A stretch of 64,000 nucleotides of DNA from Haliotis asinina (Eukaryota > Mollusca > Gastropoda > Lepetellida > Haliotidae): the NCBI RefSeq assembly GCF_037392515.1, contig NC_090292.1, positions 45,497,747 to 45,561,746 on the forward strand, read 5' to 3'. The position numbers were made by a program, and so were the translations under genes. The stretch's first letter is position 1, and every line of letters starts with the position of its first letter. This document shows, in pieces, positions 46,908 to 58,855 of the stretch. Under the pieces are notes generated by a model, which was not told where the DNA came from, made no database searches, and was given only the letters and a program-made list of their open reading frames with translations.

Positions 46908-48165
46908 ATGGAAGCTAGAGGTGAACGTGCTTTAGCTTCATATTCACCATTTCCTTTAGGAAAAGGACTTAAAGGGAAGGCTGGTGAGTTACAAAATGTT
47001 AAAAAAAATGCATTCTGGAGCTCTTCTGGTAGAATGTGCTCGAAAAAAACAAGCTGTAAATTTGATAACATCAACAAAGTTACCAGATATCCCGTAACCT
47101 GCTCGACACACGAAACACTTCAGCAAAGGTATCATAAGAGACCGTGATCGCAGTCTTGCTGATGAATCGATTGAGGATATTGTGTCAGAACTCTGAAGTC
47201 AAGGTGTGATGACTGAAGCCACACGATTTACATACCGCAAAGATGGACGTGTGTATCCATCCAATACATATCTCCTGACTTTTGATACAACATCTCTACT
47301 CAGTTCTATCAACGTTGGCTGCTTTTCCATGCCTGTACACCTCGACAACCCACGACCTACTCGTTTTTTTAAGTGTCAGAAATTCGGACATGGTCAGAAT
47401 TCATGTAAAGGTAGAATCACTTGTTTCCGATGTGGTGAAATTGATCATGACGGAAATATGTGCGATCGTCCTTAAAAATGCTCTATTTGTAAACCATATG
47501 TCCTCCTCCACTGACTGTAGTGAATTCAAATATCAGTCCCTTGTACTAAAAAATTAAATGTGAGCAGAAAATGAGTTACTTGGATGCAATAAAACAGGCA
47601 AAATCAGTTACTTCTGCCAACATAGCAGGGCAATCGTATGCGTCAGTCAGTAAAACCGTAAGACCTGTCAGCACGACATCTGTACAGTGTCAAATGGATC
47701 TTACATGGACAAATGGTGAAACACCAAAGTCAGCTTCTAAATCAGAAAACACAGTTCCGGTTCAAAAATCACGTTCAGTATCTACCTCAACACCTGAAAC
47801 CTCTGCGAAAGTCGAAAAACATAAAAATGAAAACTTCTTAAAAGACAACTCAAACTGATCGAGTGTCCAAGGCACTCAAAAACCTAGTGCAACAATACAA
47901 GTCATCATCACAGCCACCTGCAAGGTCTCAATCTTTGTCAAATGTCCAACAAATTCCTAAAGGAAAAACTAAACCTATGCCTGATACTTCAAAAAAGCAA
48001 AGTGGCAGAGCCCCAAAAGGGTCTGAAAACAGAATTAAACTGTATAACAAATACGGATCACTTGAGGACATGGACGTGTCCGAAAACGTCCAATCAAGGG
48101 CGCACAGCTTGTCGCCCTCAAAAGAAGTGCGGGGTAGATCCCCAGTCGACCCGCCCAAACGATAA
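46908..48165 (+). pseudogene. LINE-8 ORF1
   Basis: A decayed N-terminal RRM-like part, one CCHC region (CQKFGHGQNSC, CFRCGEIDHDGNMC), a QCQMDLTW motif and an intact-looking basic tail (GRAPKGSENRIKLYNKYGSLEDMDVSENVQSRAHS). At least five frame changes or stops are visible, for example near 47150, 47475 and 47858. The third knuckle is damaged. Confidence 0.78.
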
Positions 48166-51100
48166 TCCATTCCAAAAATATTGTACAGTGGAACTGTAGA
48201 GGCCTAAGGACCAATTTCAGCGAGTTACAGCTACTTGTCCAGGATTTTGCACCATCGGCTTTCTGTCTCCAGGAAACCTATCTGAAGCAGACAGACACTT
48301 TTGATTTACGTCAGTTCATTGCATATAACTGTTTTTCACCTCAAGGTGATAGGGCCACTGGAGGATCTTAAATTCTTGTAAAGCAGGATGTTATCCATAG
48401 TCCTGTAACACTCACAACTAGTCTCCAAGCTGTTGCAGTGAGACTAACTCTTCACGTTACCTTTACACTATGCTCTTTATATATTTCACCGTCTTCAGCA
48501 CTCCAGCACTCTGATCTTCAAGCTCTCCATGACCAGCTTCCTAAACCTTGTATTATAATGGGTGATCTCAATGGCCATAACCCGATTCGGGGTGGTAAAA
48601 ACACAAACTCTAAAGGTAAAATACTGGAAGATTTTATAGCCAATAATGATTTGTGTATGTACAATGACGATTCAAGCACTTATCTGCACCCTGCAACTGG
48701 CACCTACTCTTCACTGGATCTGTCTCTTGCAGGCAGACCCTTCTCTACTAAATGAATTTGAGAGGTCAGTCCACAATGACCTCTGTGGAAGTGACCACTT
48801 TCCAACCATCTTATCAGCAACTAATCCATCTGATTCTCCATCTTATACAAGATGGAATTTTTCCAAGGCAGACTGGTCGTTATATAAAACCTTATGCACA
48901 TCTAAACTACGGCTGCAGTGTTTCAGTGATGTAACTGATCCTATTTGGCTTTTTCTGACACTTTAAATGAAATAGCTGATGAGTGTATACCAAGGTCTTC
49001 TAATGCTCCACATGTACGGAAACCATGGTTCAATTCCGATTGTAGGCAAGCCAGAAAAGCGAGGGAAAGGCGGAAAAGTATTTCCGTCATCATCCAACTG
49101 TCCACAACTTGAATAAGTTTAAAATCCTCAATGCGAAAGCCCGTCGTACCTTCAAACAAAACAAACGACAATCTTGGAGGAGCTACGTTTCCAGGATTAA
49201 TTCAAAGAATTAAAGGTAAAGTTTCAAAATCTTCAGTACACCATCTCGAAGATGGTTATAATTTAATCACTGACAAGTCTCATATTGCAAATAAACTTGG
49301 CGAAACACTTGCCAAAAATTCTTCATCAGCAAATTATATCACAGAGTTTCAGAAATATCAGAAACAACAGGAAAAGAAAAAAGCTTAATGGTGAAGATTA
49401 TAATGAAGTTTTCTCATTACATGAGTTATATGCAGCTCTTGACCAAGCTCATGACACTGCAGCAGGTGATGACAATATTCATTATCAGCTACTGAAACAT
49501 TTGCCTGAACCATGTCTGGTCACACTTTTAGATATATTTGACAAAATATGGACGTCTGGAAAATTTCCTCCTTCGTGGCGTAATGCCATTGTAGTTCCAA
49601 TACCAAAACCTGGCAGGGATCATACATATCCGTCGAATTACAGACCGATATCTCTCACTAGCTGTGTCTGTAAAACCATGGAACGTATGGTGAATAATAG
49701 ATTAGTTTGGTATCTTGAAATCAATAATCTTATCACAAATATTCAGTGTGGTTTCAGGAAAAATCGCAGTACCATTGATCATTCGGTACGCTTAGAATCC
49801 TTCGTTAAAAAACGCAATAGTAAATAAACAACATGCTGTATCAATTTTCTTTGATCTTGAGAAAGCTTATGATACGACCTGCAAGCATGGTATTTTGAAG
49901 GATTTACATGACCTTGGATTGAGAGACTGTTTGCCTCTTTTTATATCAGAGTTTTTAAAAGACAGGCAGTTTCAAGTCCGCGTAGGTTCTACCCTGTCTG
50001 ATCATTACAATCAGGATCAGGGTGTCACTCAAGGTAGTATTTTGTCTGTCACTTTGTTTAGTATTCAGATCAACAGTTTATCCAAGGTTTTAAATGATTC
50101 AATTGATGGATCATTATTTGTGGATGATTTTAATATTTCTTGTCGTGGTAAAAATATGCACACTATTGAAAGACAACTGCAGTTATGTTTAACCAAAATA
50201 AATAAATGGTGTCTTGAAAATGGCTTCAAATTTTCTAAATCCAAAACTATTTGCATACATTTTTGTAGGAAATATAAGCCGCATAAGGACCCTGAACTAT
50301 CTTTAAATGGCTCTCCCATCAAGGTTGTAAAGGAGGCCAAGTTCCTGGGTTTAATTTTCGATTCTCATTTAACATTCTTACCTCACATTAAATCCCTTAA
50401 AGCTAAATGTCGGAAGGCATTAGATTTGTTACAGGTTGTTTCAAATTCCAAGTGGGGAGGGGATCAAGTTACCCTCCTTCACTTATACAGGTCATTGGTG
50501 CGATCTAAACTTGACTATGGCTCCATTGTATATGGTGGAGCTTGTCAAAGCAACCTTAAACTGTTAGATTCTGTCCATCATCAAGGTCTAAGACTTTGTC
50601 TTGGATCTTTTAGAACCTCAACCTGTTGCCAGTCTCTATGTTGAGGCTAATGAACCATCTCTTGCACAACGCAACGTATAAAATTGTCTTTACAATACAT
50701 TACTAAATTATATTCTAATAGATCTAACCCTGCCTATAACTGTGTGTTCAGTCCGCTTTATGAAAATTTGTACGACAAGAGGTCTTCTCTTGTTCCACCT
50801 CTAGGACACAAAATTAAATCCTTTCTTTCCTCGGCCGGCATTGAGCTGGAAAACATAGCTCCCTCCCGTCTTCTTGCTTCTCCTCCTTGGCAACTGGTTA
50901 GACCACAAGTTGACCTAACATTAACTTCATTTAAAAATCAGAAATTAATGAATTGCAATATAAACAAGAATATAATCAATTAAAAACTAAATATAGCAAT
51001 TATAAATCCTTATTTACAGATGGTTCCAAGGACGGTGGTGCAGTAGCTTGTGCCACTGTCATTGTATCGAGAACAATATCATCTAGAATTTCAGATAACA

Positions 51101-51750
51101 GCTCTCTTTTTACTGCAAAAGCAAACGCCATATTAACTGCTCTTAAATATATTCAAAGACATCCTAAACATCAACAGTATATAATCTATTCAGACTCTCG
51201 TGCCTTCAGGCTATTAAAAACCTAGCATGTAAACATCCACTTTTAATAGAAATTATTGAACTTTATAACTATCTTGCGACTGGCCAATACGACATCGTCT
51301 TCTGTTGGTTACCCAGCCATGTTCCCCATTGGATGTCTCTATATTCCCTATACTGATTATAAAGCTACCATTAGATCCTACATCCGTGATCTGATGCAGA
51401 AGAAGTGGGACATCCAAGTAGGTATCAATAAATTACATGCATTAAAACCATTTGTTGGTTACACCTACTTGGGTTGTCAATCCAGATTTGAAGAGGTCAT
51501 TATACGACGGTGTCGTATTGGCCACACTAGGTACACGCATGAATATCTTTTGAAAGGTGAGGATCCTCCGTTCTGCATCCCTTGTGATGAAATCATCACG
51601 GTCAAGCATGTCTTGCTTGACTGTGTTGAATATTCCATCACAAGGGACAATTATTTTAAATCAAGAACTATGAAGGACCTTTTTAGTAACGTACGTTCTC
51701 ATTTAATTATTGCATTTTTAAAAGAATTGAATTTGTTGACTGACATGTAG
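48162..51750 (+). pseudogene. LINE-8 ORF2
   Basis: The frame opens at an ATA overlapping the ORF1 TAA and reads to IVQWNCRGLRTN. The endonuclease, reverse transcriptase (SIFFDLEKAYDTT over a frame change, then FVDDFN), RNase H and Cys/His tail are recognisable. There is a stop near 48370, frameshifts near 48740, 48950 and 49820, a deletion near 49390, frame changes near 50630 and 50935, and damage in the RNase H near 51200-51330. Confidence 0.88.
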
Positions 51751-52358
51751 ATAAATAAGTATTTTATGATTGGAAGTTGAATTAGCAACTGAGATTGTTA
51801 GTGGTTGTATCCTCGAAGGGGGTTGTAGTACCGTAAAGTTATTGTCCTCCTGAGAGGGTACGGAAGTCCCAAAACGGTTTAAGTCAGATTTAATCTTCCA
51901 CTTTTGTATTCGTAGAATATGTGTCATTTTAATTTGTGGCTAATCTTGCATACAGTCGCCGACAGCTGAGGGGATGGTGTAAATCCAGCCAGGGACCATG
52001 CAGGTAGCAGAGGTACAGTAAGTCCCCATGGTCCCTGGTATGGTGATCTGCCCTCTGTTGTTTGCGATCTATGGCCTGTTTTTATATTGTACTGTCCACA
52101 TAGTGATACTATCATTGTTTAAGTTTCTACGCTAATTCTAATACTAACTGTGATAGTCTAGTGGTTTTACTGTCCTCCGTAGACAGGGTGTTCATAATAT
52201 GCATATATATTCTATATTCTTTTTTGTCATGTATGTTCTCGCTCGTCACGATATGGCTGCAATATTGCCGATGTGACGTTAAATATTAACTCACTCACTC
52301 ACTTAAGTAGTATACTGTCTCCTATACTTCATAGAAACTTGCTGTTATTTTTTACAGG

Positions 52359-52694
52359 CATCACTTGCTTGGTATGCCCCAAATTATCTCGGTATTTTTG
52401 CGATTATGCTCAGGAACTTCTTTGTTTATTTGTCCACAATTTTGCCGATTTGTATGGGCGTGATATGCTAGTAAATAATGTCCACGCCCTGGTGAACTTG
52501 TCTGATGATGTGAAAAACATTGGACCATTAGATACCTTTTCGGCATTTGCATTTGAAAGTTATTTAGGGGAGATTACAAAATGCTCCGTACACCAAATCA
52601 GCCACTTCAGCAAGTGATTAGAACATTTTCTGAAAAGCAGTCTGCTGGTCATCCGCAGAGAAGAAAAACTACCAGGACAGAAACGAAACTCTAA
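52359..52694 (+). pseudogene. DUF4218-like transposase fragment
   Basis: After an acceptor-like TTTTTTACAG (to 52358), a frame reads about 85 residues with LFVHNFADLYGRDMLVNNVH, a DDVKNIGPLDTFSAFAFESY stretch and LGEI. This is the hallmark of the DUF4218 domain found in CACTA-like and related DNA transposon proteins and their domesticated relatives. Near 52590 the homologous end (PNQPLQQVIRTFSEKQ) continues in a different frame to a TAA at 52694. It is probably a relic, but a spliced gene cannot be fully excluded. It lies between LINE-8 and LINE-9. Confidence 0.6.
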
Positions 52695-52828
52695 GATGTA
52701 AACACACATTCTACTTCGTAGAATGGATGCCGTTGCACAGTATAAGGAAATTCAAACACCCGACATTTTTATCTCAAGGACAATGACAATTTATAAATGA
52801 TGAGGTTTGCATTATCCTCAACTTGATG

Positions 52829-52885
52829 GCACCCGTGAACGGCCACCTACTCGTGGTGGGAGCTGGGTCACGCCAAGAGCCGTTC
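52829..52885 (+). ncRNA. HDV-like ribozyme at the LINE-9 5' end (alternative P2, decayed P1)
   Basis: 57 nt with P2 GAACGGC/GCCGTTC as in LINE-3, P3 CCAC/GTGG with loop CTACTC, and the CCAAGA junction. P1 is GCACCC against GGGAGC, with one mismatch. That mismatch and the altered L3 suggest post-insertion decay, and activity may be lost. Confidence 0.72.
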
Positions 52886-53455
52886 AAAGCCCCGTGTGAA
52901 CCCGGGTCAACTAGGTCCATAGCACCCCATTGCTGGTTGCAAGGAGCAACCGAATTGGGCAACCTGTTTGCCGTGGGTTGCGTCCCGTGTCGGCGGAGGA
53001 CGGTAGTCTGGTGGTTGAGGGCAGCAGGAGACTGAACCGTGTTCCTGTTGCCCAACACACCACTTCGGCCCTTACTTCACCTAGACGGGTGGTAGAATCG
53101 GCCCGATTCTATCAATCGGCTGGTCACGCCAAGCCCTGTGTGTATGGACTATACTTATTTGTCATCACACAATTTGGATTTGTTCATGTTAACCATTGGG
53201 TCTTGTTGAAATTGTTCATAACAGATGTTTAAACTTTCGAACAATGATGTTTTGCACTTTGCCTAGAGTCCTAAGCCAGAAGGCGGTGGCTCATGGACCA
53301 ATCTGGTGGATTTGTTATTTGTAACTCTTCTGCAGGAGTATATCATCCGAGTATCCTTGGTGCTGCAAGCTGGAGACCCGCTTGCTCTAGCATTGTCCCT
53401 GTGATACTCCATGGTGGGTGGGGAGCTCGGATGATGAATTGAAAAAACAATAACC

Positions 53456-54710
53456 ATGGCGTATGAAACCCCCTACAAAAAAACAAAACGTCTCCTTGAA
53501 GAAGATCATACTGATACTGACCTTAGACTGTCCAATCCTACTGAATACTGGCCACGTTTTCTAGTTGTTGAGACTGAAGATAGAACACCCTTGAAATTAA
53601 ACCCTTTTGCTGTGTCGAAGGGTATCCAAGGCATTGCCGGGGACGTAAAAAATATCATCAGAGTACGTTCTGGTGCACTCTTGATTGAGTGTACCAAAAA
53701 GCAACAGTCAACAAACCTGTTGAACACTAAGACATTTGTCGGCATTCCCGTCACCATCACGGCACACAAAACGCTCAACACGAGTAAGGGAATTGTACGG
53801 GACCGCGATAGATTACTCGCTGACATGTCAGAATTAGATATTGCCTCTGAAATGAAAGATCAGGGTGTTCTTTATGTGAAACGATTCTCAACTCGTAAAA
53901 ATAATGAAACTGTCACAACCAACACTTATCTGTTTTCCTTTTCCCTACCTTCTGCTCCAAGATCACTCAATGCCGGCTTTTGCAATCTAAATGTTGACAT
54001 TCCGAATCCTCTCAGATGCTTCAAATGCCAAAAATTCGGATATGGTGTAAATTCTTGTACATTATCCGTTGTGTGTGCTCGCTGTGGTGAAAAGACACAC
54101 ATAACAGAGGACTGTGACAGTTCTGTTACAAAATGCGCCAACTGCTCAGGGAATCATCCGTCTTATTCTAAAGAGTGTCCTGTTTGGAAACAGCAAATGG
54201 CATTAAATAAATTAAAACTTACACAAAACATCAGCTTTGCTGAAGCAAAGAGACAAGTATTAAGCTTAGAACAAACAGAAAGCTATGCTTCCATTGCCAG
54301 AAGAGCGCCAGAAACAGCATCTAGAGTACCTACAGTATCCACTAGCTGTCAGACAAACTTGACTTGGGTCAAAACGGATTCCCCAAACCTTTTCTCACCC
54401 GCTACATCTACTCAAACACGAGAATCGCTTACGGGTACGTCCCAAATACAATTAGAAACATCCCCTGATCTAGAACCATCTTCTCTGTCATCGACAAAGT
54501 CTCAGTAAAATTAAAGGTAAACAGCAAGATTCTTCAAAGAAACTGAGTGGGAGAGCCCCGAAAGGGTCACAAAATAAAATTAAGTTATTCAATAAATACG
54601 GATCGCTTGAGGATATGGACGTGTGTGAAAACGTCCATTCTAGGGCTCACAGCTTGTCGCCCACCAAAAAGGTGCGGGGTAGATCCCCAATAAACCCCCC
54701 AAAAAGATAG
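53456..54710 (+). pseudogene. LINE-9 ORF1
   Basis: MAYETPYKKTKRLLEEDH begins an open frame through the RRM-like region (YWPRFLVVETEDRTPLKLNPF), CCHC knuckles (CFKCQKFGYGVNSC, CARCGEKTHITEDC, CANCSGNHPSYSKEC), a SCQTNLTWV motif and STQT. One frameshift near 54500 separates it from the basic tail, which ends with TAG at 54708-54710 overlapping the ORF2 frame at an ATA. Confidence 0.85.
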
Positions 54711-57046
54711 GTTATCAGAATAATCTTTTACAGTGGAATTGTAGAGGTCTAAGGACTAATTTTAATGAGTTGCAGCTCTTAGTCCAGGATTTAATACCAT
54801 CAGCTTTCTGTCTGCAGGAGACCTATTTAAAACAGACAAATACTTTTGACCTGCGTCATTACAAGGCATATCATTGTTTTTCACCTCCCGGTGACAGGGC
54901 CACGGGAGGGTCTTCCATCCTAGTCAAACAGAATATTATCCATAGCCCTGTTTCACTTACTACTGATCTTCAGGCCGTCGCAGTGCGAATAACTTTGCAT
55001 GTTGCGTTTACATTATGTTCTCTCTATATTTCTCCGTAATCAACGTTTCACAAAACCGATCTTCAAGTGCTGTATCATCAAGTCCCGAAGCCCTGTATCA
55101 TAATGGGAGATCTGAATGGACACAACCCACTCTGGGGTAGTGTAACTACAGACGCTAAAGGTAAATTACTAGAAGAGTTTTGTTCTGATAATGATTTATG
55201 TATTTATAATGATGGTTCCAACACATATTTACACCCTGCTACAGGGACTTATTCTTCTCTCGACCTGTCAATCACAAATTCAGAATTACTAAATGAATTT
55301 GAATGGTCAGTGCACGATGACCTGTGTGGAAGTGACCATTTTCCTACTATTCTAAAGCCTGTAACTCCATCAGATGTACCTCCATCATCAAGGCGGAATT
55401 TTAAAAAGGCTAACTGAGCTTTGTTTGAAACACTGTGTGCTGAAAAACTTAAACCCGAACGTTTTATTGACACTCCCGATGCTATTAAATGTTTTTCGGA
55501 TGAACTAAATTCCATAGCTGATGAGTGTATACCAAATTCTTCTGCGGTTCCACACATTCGAAAACCATGGTTTAACGATGAGTGCAAACAAGCTAGGAAG
55601 GACAGGAAAAAGCAGAACATTATTTACGTCGCCATCCTATGGTGTATAATTTAAATAAGTTTAAAATTTTAAATGCTAAAGCACGGCGTACTTTTAAGCA
55701 GAACAAACGCCAATCTTGGCAAAATTATGTGTCCAAAATAAATTCGAGGACACCCATGTCCAAGGTATGGAACATGGTCCAGAAAATCAAAGGTAAAGGT
55801 ACTAAATCTGCTGTCCATCATCTTTAACATGGAGATCAATTACTTACTGATAAATCAGACATTGCAAATAAACTGGGTGAAACCCTTGCTAAACACTCTT
55901 CCTCTTCTAATTATGTACCTAAATTCCAGCAGTATCAAAAACAACAAGAAAAGAAAACTATTAATTTCAATTCTGATAATGGGGAAGATTATAATGAACC
56001 TTTTTCTGTTCATGAACTCCATACTGCTCTTGATCAAGCTCATGACACTGCTACTGGAGCTGATAACATCCATTATCAATTCCTGAAGCACTTACCAGAA
56101 TCCTGTTTAGAGACGCTCTTATATATAGTTGATGATATTTGGACTTCCGGTAAATTTCCTTCTTCATGACGTGATGCTATAGTAGTACCCATACCTAAAC
56201 CTGGACGTGATCATACTGATCCATCAAATTATCGTCCGATTTCATTAACTAGCTGTGTTTGCAAGACCATGGAACGAATGATAAATAATCGACTTGTTTG
56301 GTACTTGGAAACAAATAATCTCATAACAGATATACAATGTGGTTTCCGTAAAAACAGAAGTACTGTCGAGCACCTAGTGCGTTTAGAATCATTTGTGAAA
56401 AACGCGCTGATTAATAAACAACATGCTGTGTCTATCTTTTTTGATCCTGAGAAGGCATATGACACAACCTGGAAATATGGGATTTTGAGAGATTTACATA
56501 ATTTCGGTTTCCGAGGTCGCTTGCCTGAATTCATAGCCAACTGTTTAAACAACAGACAATTTCAAGTCCGCGTGGTTTCTACCCTGTCTGATCATTACAG
56601 TCAGGATCAGGGTGTTCCACAAGGCAGTATTTTGTCAGTCACACTTTTTAGTATAAAGATAAATAGTTTATCAAAAGTTTTAAACGATTCAATTGATGGA
56701 TCGTTATTTGTGGATGATTTTAATATTTCTTGTCGTGGGAAAAATATGCATACTATTGAACGGCAACTGCAGCTGTGTTTGAACAAAATAGATAAATGGT
56801 GTCTTGAAAACGGCTTTAAATTTTCTAAATCGAAAACTAATTGCATACATTTTAGTCCTAAATACAAACCGCATGAAGACCCTGAACTATCTCTAGATGG
56901 CACTCCCATTAAAGTTGTCAAGGAGGCCAAGTTTCTGGGCCTAGTTTTCGACTCCCATTTAACTTTTTTGCCGCATATTAAATCCCTCAAAGCCAAATGC
57001 CTGAAAGCACTCGATCTGTTGAAAGTTGTTTCCAACTCAAAGTGTG
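54707..57046 (+). pseudogene. LINE-9 ORF2 (endonuclease and reverse transcriptase, cut by LINE-10)
   Basis: From ATAG at 54707 it reads NNLLQWNCRGLRTN, QETYLKQ, GDLNGHNPLWG and GSDHFP, then the reverse transcriptase with FFDPEKAYDTTW and FVDDFN. Stops occur near 55037, 55415, 55825 and 56167, and frameshifts near 55610. The last 250 residues before the LINE-10 junction are open. RNase H is displaced beyond the window. Confidence 0.88.
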
Positions 57047-57103
57047 GCACCCGTGGCGAGCCACCTCCTCGTGGTGGGTGCTGGGTAACGCCAAGAGCTC
57101 GCC
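57047..57103 (+). ncRNA. HDV-like self-cleaving ribozyme at the LINE-10 5' end
   Basis: 57 nt identical in fold to LINE-1: P1 GCACCCG/TGGGTGC, P2 GGCGAGC/GCTCGCC, P3 CCAC/GTGG with loop CTCCTC, and the CCAAGA junction. It belongs to the least decayed 5' end and is the best copy to test. The body of LINE-10 resembles LINE-3, yet the two use different P2 stems. Confidence 0.83.
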
Positions 57104-57649
57104 GACACCCCCGTAGTGGACCCGGGGGGGATATTTGGTCCACCAACCCGTTTGCCGTGGGTTGCGGCCCGTGTCGGTGGAGGAAGGGATCCTGGTGGTT
57201 GAGGGCAATAGGTCCCTGCAACCGTGTTCCTGTTGCCTAATACACCACTTTGGCCCTGACTTCACCTAGACGGGAGGTTGAATGGGCCCGGTTCAACCAA
57301 TCGGCTGGTCATGCCAAGCCCTGAGCATTGTCATTGTTTTTGCTCAAATTTGACTTTTTCAAATGTTTGTAAATGGGCCTTTGTCATATAGCTTGTAGAC
57401 CAGTAATATCTATTGATATATTGATGCCACATTAACCAAACTGTTATTACCTAGAGTCTAATGCCCAGAAGGCGATGGCTCATGGGTCAATCTGGTGGAT
57501 TTATTGATCTGGAATTGATACTTCTGCTGGAGTATATCATCCCAGTATCCTTGGTGCTGTCAGTAGGAAACCAACTGGCATATAGCATTGTCTTTATGAT
57601 ACTCCGTGGTGGGTGGGGAGCTGGGATGATGAAGTTCTATGACTTTACC

Positions 57650-58855
57650 ATGATACCCCCAAAACAACTCAAACGTACTTTAGAGGATAGTTCATCTTCT
57701 GATGATGACACAGTCTCCAAAGGCAAATCTGACCATTGGTCTCGTTATTTAGTGATTTCTTCTTCAGATGATGGTCCGTTGAAACTGAATCCGTTTGCCC
57801 TGTCAAAAGCGATTTATGGCATTGCTGGTGACGTTGTGTCAATGAAAAAGATGCGATCTGGTCTTATATTACTTGAATGCAAATCAGCGTTTCAGTCATC
57901 TACACTCTTAGCTGTTAAGCATCTCGTGTCCGTACCTGTTACTGTGTCTCCACACAAAACTCTCAACAGTTCTAAAGGCATTGTCAGAGACCGAGAACGT
58001 TGTCTGCTAGACATGTCTGAAGATGAGATAGCGTTTGAACTAAAAGACCAGGGTGTAACAGGTGTAAAACGTTTTACAAGTCGGCAAAATGGTCAGATTG
58101 TAAACTTAAACACGTATCTGCTCAACTTTTCTGTTCCTGTTCCACCGTCATCCATCAAAGCAGGGTACTGCAATATCAATGTTGATAAGTACATACCGAA
58201 CCCGCTTCGGTGTTACTCATGTCAAAAGTTTGGTCATGGTGCTAAATCTTGTACCAACAGCAACAAATGTCATCGCTGTGGAGAACTTGCTCATGACACG
58301 TTAGATTGTCCAAACAACCCTAAATGCGTTAATTGCTCTGGCGATCATGCTGCCTCATCAAAATCTTGCCCTGTCTGGCAACAACAACATCAGATAGTGA
58401 AACTTAAACATGAAAGAAACATTACTTTCGCAGAGGCTAAACGTTTGGTTGCACATGACAACACTCCAGTTGCAACTGTGTCATACTCTGCAGCTGTTAC
58501 CCGTCAACGTACTAAGACTGTTAAATCAGTTGAATGCCAGACTGAAATCACTTGGGTGAATACTGAGACTTATTCTACGTGTGAAATGCAAACTGTTGCT
58601 TCCACGCAAACAGCATCACAATCCTGTCCACAATCTCGTTCACCATCACCTGTTATCGTGGATGCTAGCAAGACAGTGAACTATTCAAAAAAGTCAGATC
58701 GGGTTCCAAAGAGTCAACGGAATCCGGTACAAATATTTAATAAATATCAACTTCTGGAAGATATGGATGTCACTCCTCACCACCGTGTGCGCCAAAAAAG
58801 TCATTCGCCACGGTCCAGGAACAGATCGCCCGTGTTACCACCTAATGTAACATGA
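57650..58855 (+). CDS. LINE-10 ORF1 (intact gag-like RNA-binding protein)
   Basis: The only ORF1 here without visible breaks: 401 residues from MIPPKQLKRTLED. The order is an acidic Ser/Asp stretch, an RRM-like domain at about residues 25-150 (RYLVISSSDDGPLKLNPF to GVKRFT), three CCHC knuckles at about 185-240 (CYSCQKFGHGAKSC, CHRCGELAHDTLDC, CVNCSGDHAASSKSC), an ECQTEITWV motif near 305, a STQT motif near 325, and a basic tail with an FNKYQLLEDMDVTPHHR block. The frame is open upstream to 57461, but the ATG at 57650 matches LINE-3. The stop overlaps the ORF2 start as ATGA. It likely formed RNA-protein particles. Confidence 0.88.
   Translation: MIPPKQLKRTLEDSSSSDDDTVSKGKSDHWSRYLVISSSDDGPLKLNPFALSKAIYGIAGDVVSMKKMRSGLILLECKSAFQSSTLLAVKHLVSVPVTVSPHKTLNSSKGIVRDRERCLLDMSEDEIAFELKDQGVTGVKRFTSRQNGQIVNLNTYLLNFSVPVPPSSIKAGYCNINVDKYIPNPLRCYSCQKFGHGAKSCTNSNKCHRCGELAHDTLDCPNNPKCVNCSGDHAASSKSCPVWQQQHQIVKLKHERNITFAEAKRLVAHDNTPVATVSYSAAVTRQRTKTVKSVECQTEITWVNTETYSTCEMQTVASTQTASQSCPQSRSPSPVIVDASKTVNYSKKSDRVPKSQRNPVQIFNKYQLLEDMDVTPHHRVRQKSHSPRSRNRSPVLPPNVT

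Larger units (their letters stand above)
46850..52303 (+). mobile_element. LINE-8: old copy lacking the 5' UTR
   Basis: The copy begins within a diverged ORF1 N terminus (an SSDDERF-like acidic stretch near 46845) and continues through ORF1, ORF2, 3' UTR and the ACTC tail at about 52295. No ribozyme or GC-rich 5' UTR is present. ORF1 and ORF2 both carry many frameshifts and small deletions. Its ORF1 tail and ORF1/ORF2 overlap (ATAA) group it with LINE-2 and LINE-9. Confidence 0.88.
52829..57046 (+). mobile_element. LINE-9: LINE interrupted by LINE-10
   Basis: It has a complete 5' end with ribozyme, a 5' UTR shared with LINE-4, ORF1 and the first two-thirds of ORF2. LINE-10 inserted at 57046 within the reverse transcriptase/connection region (after VVSNSK). 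The remainder should lie beyond LINE-10 and LINE-11, outside the window. Confidence 0.9.
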
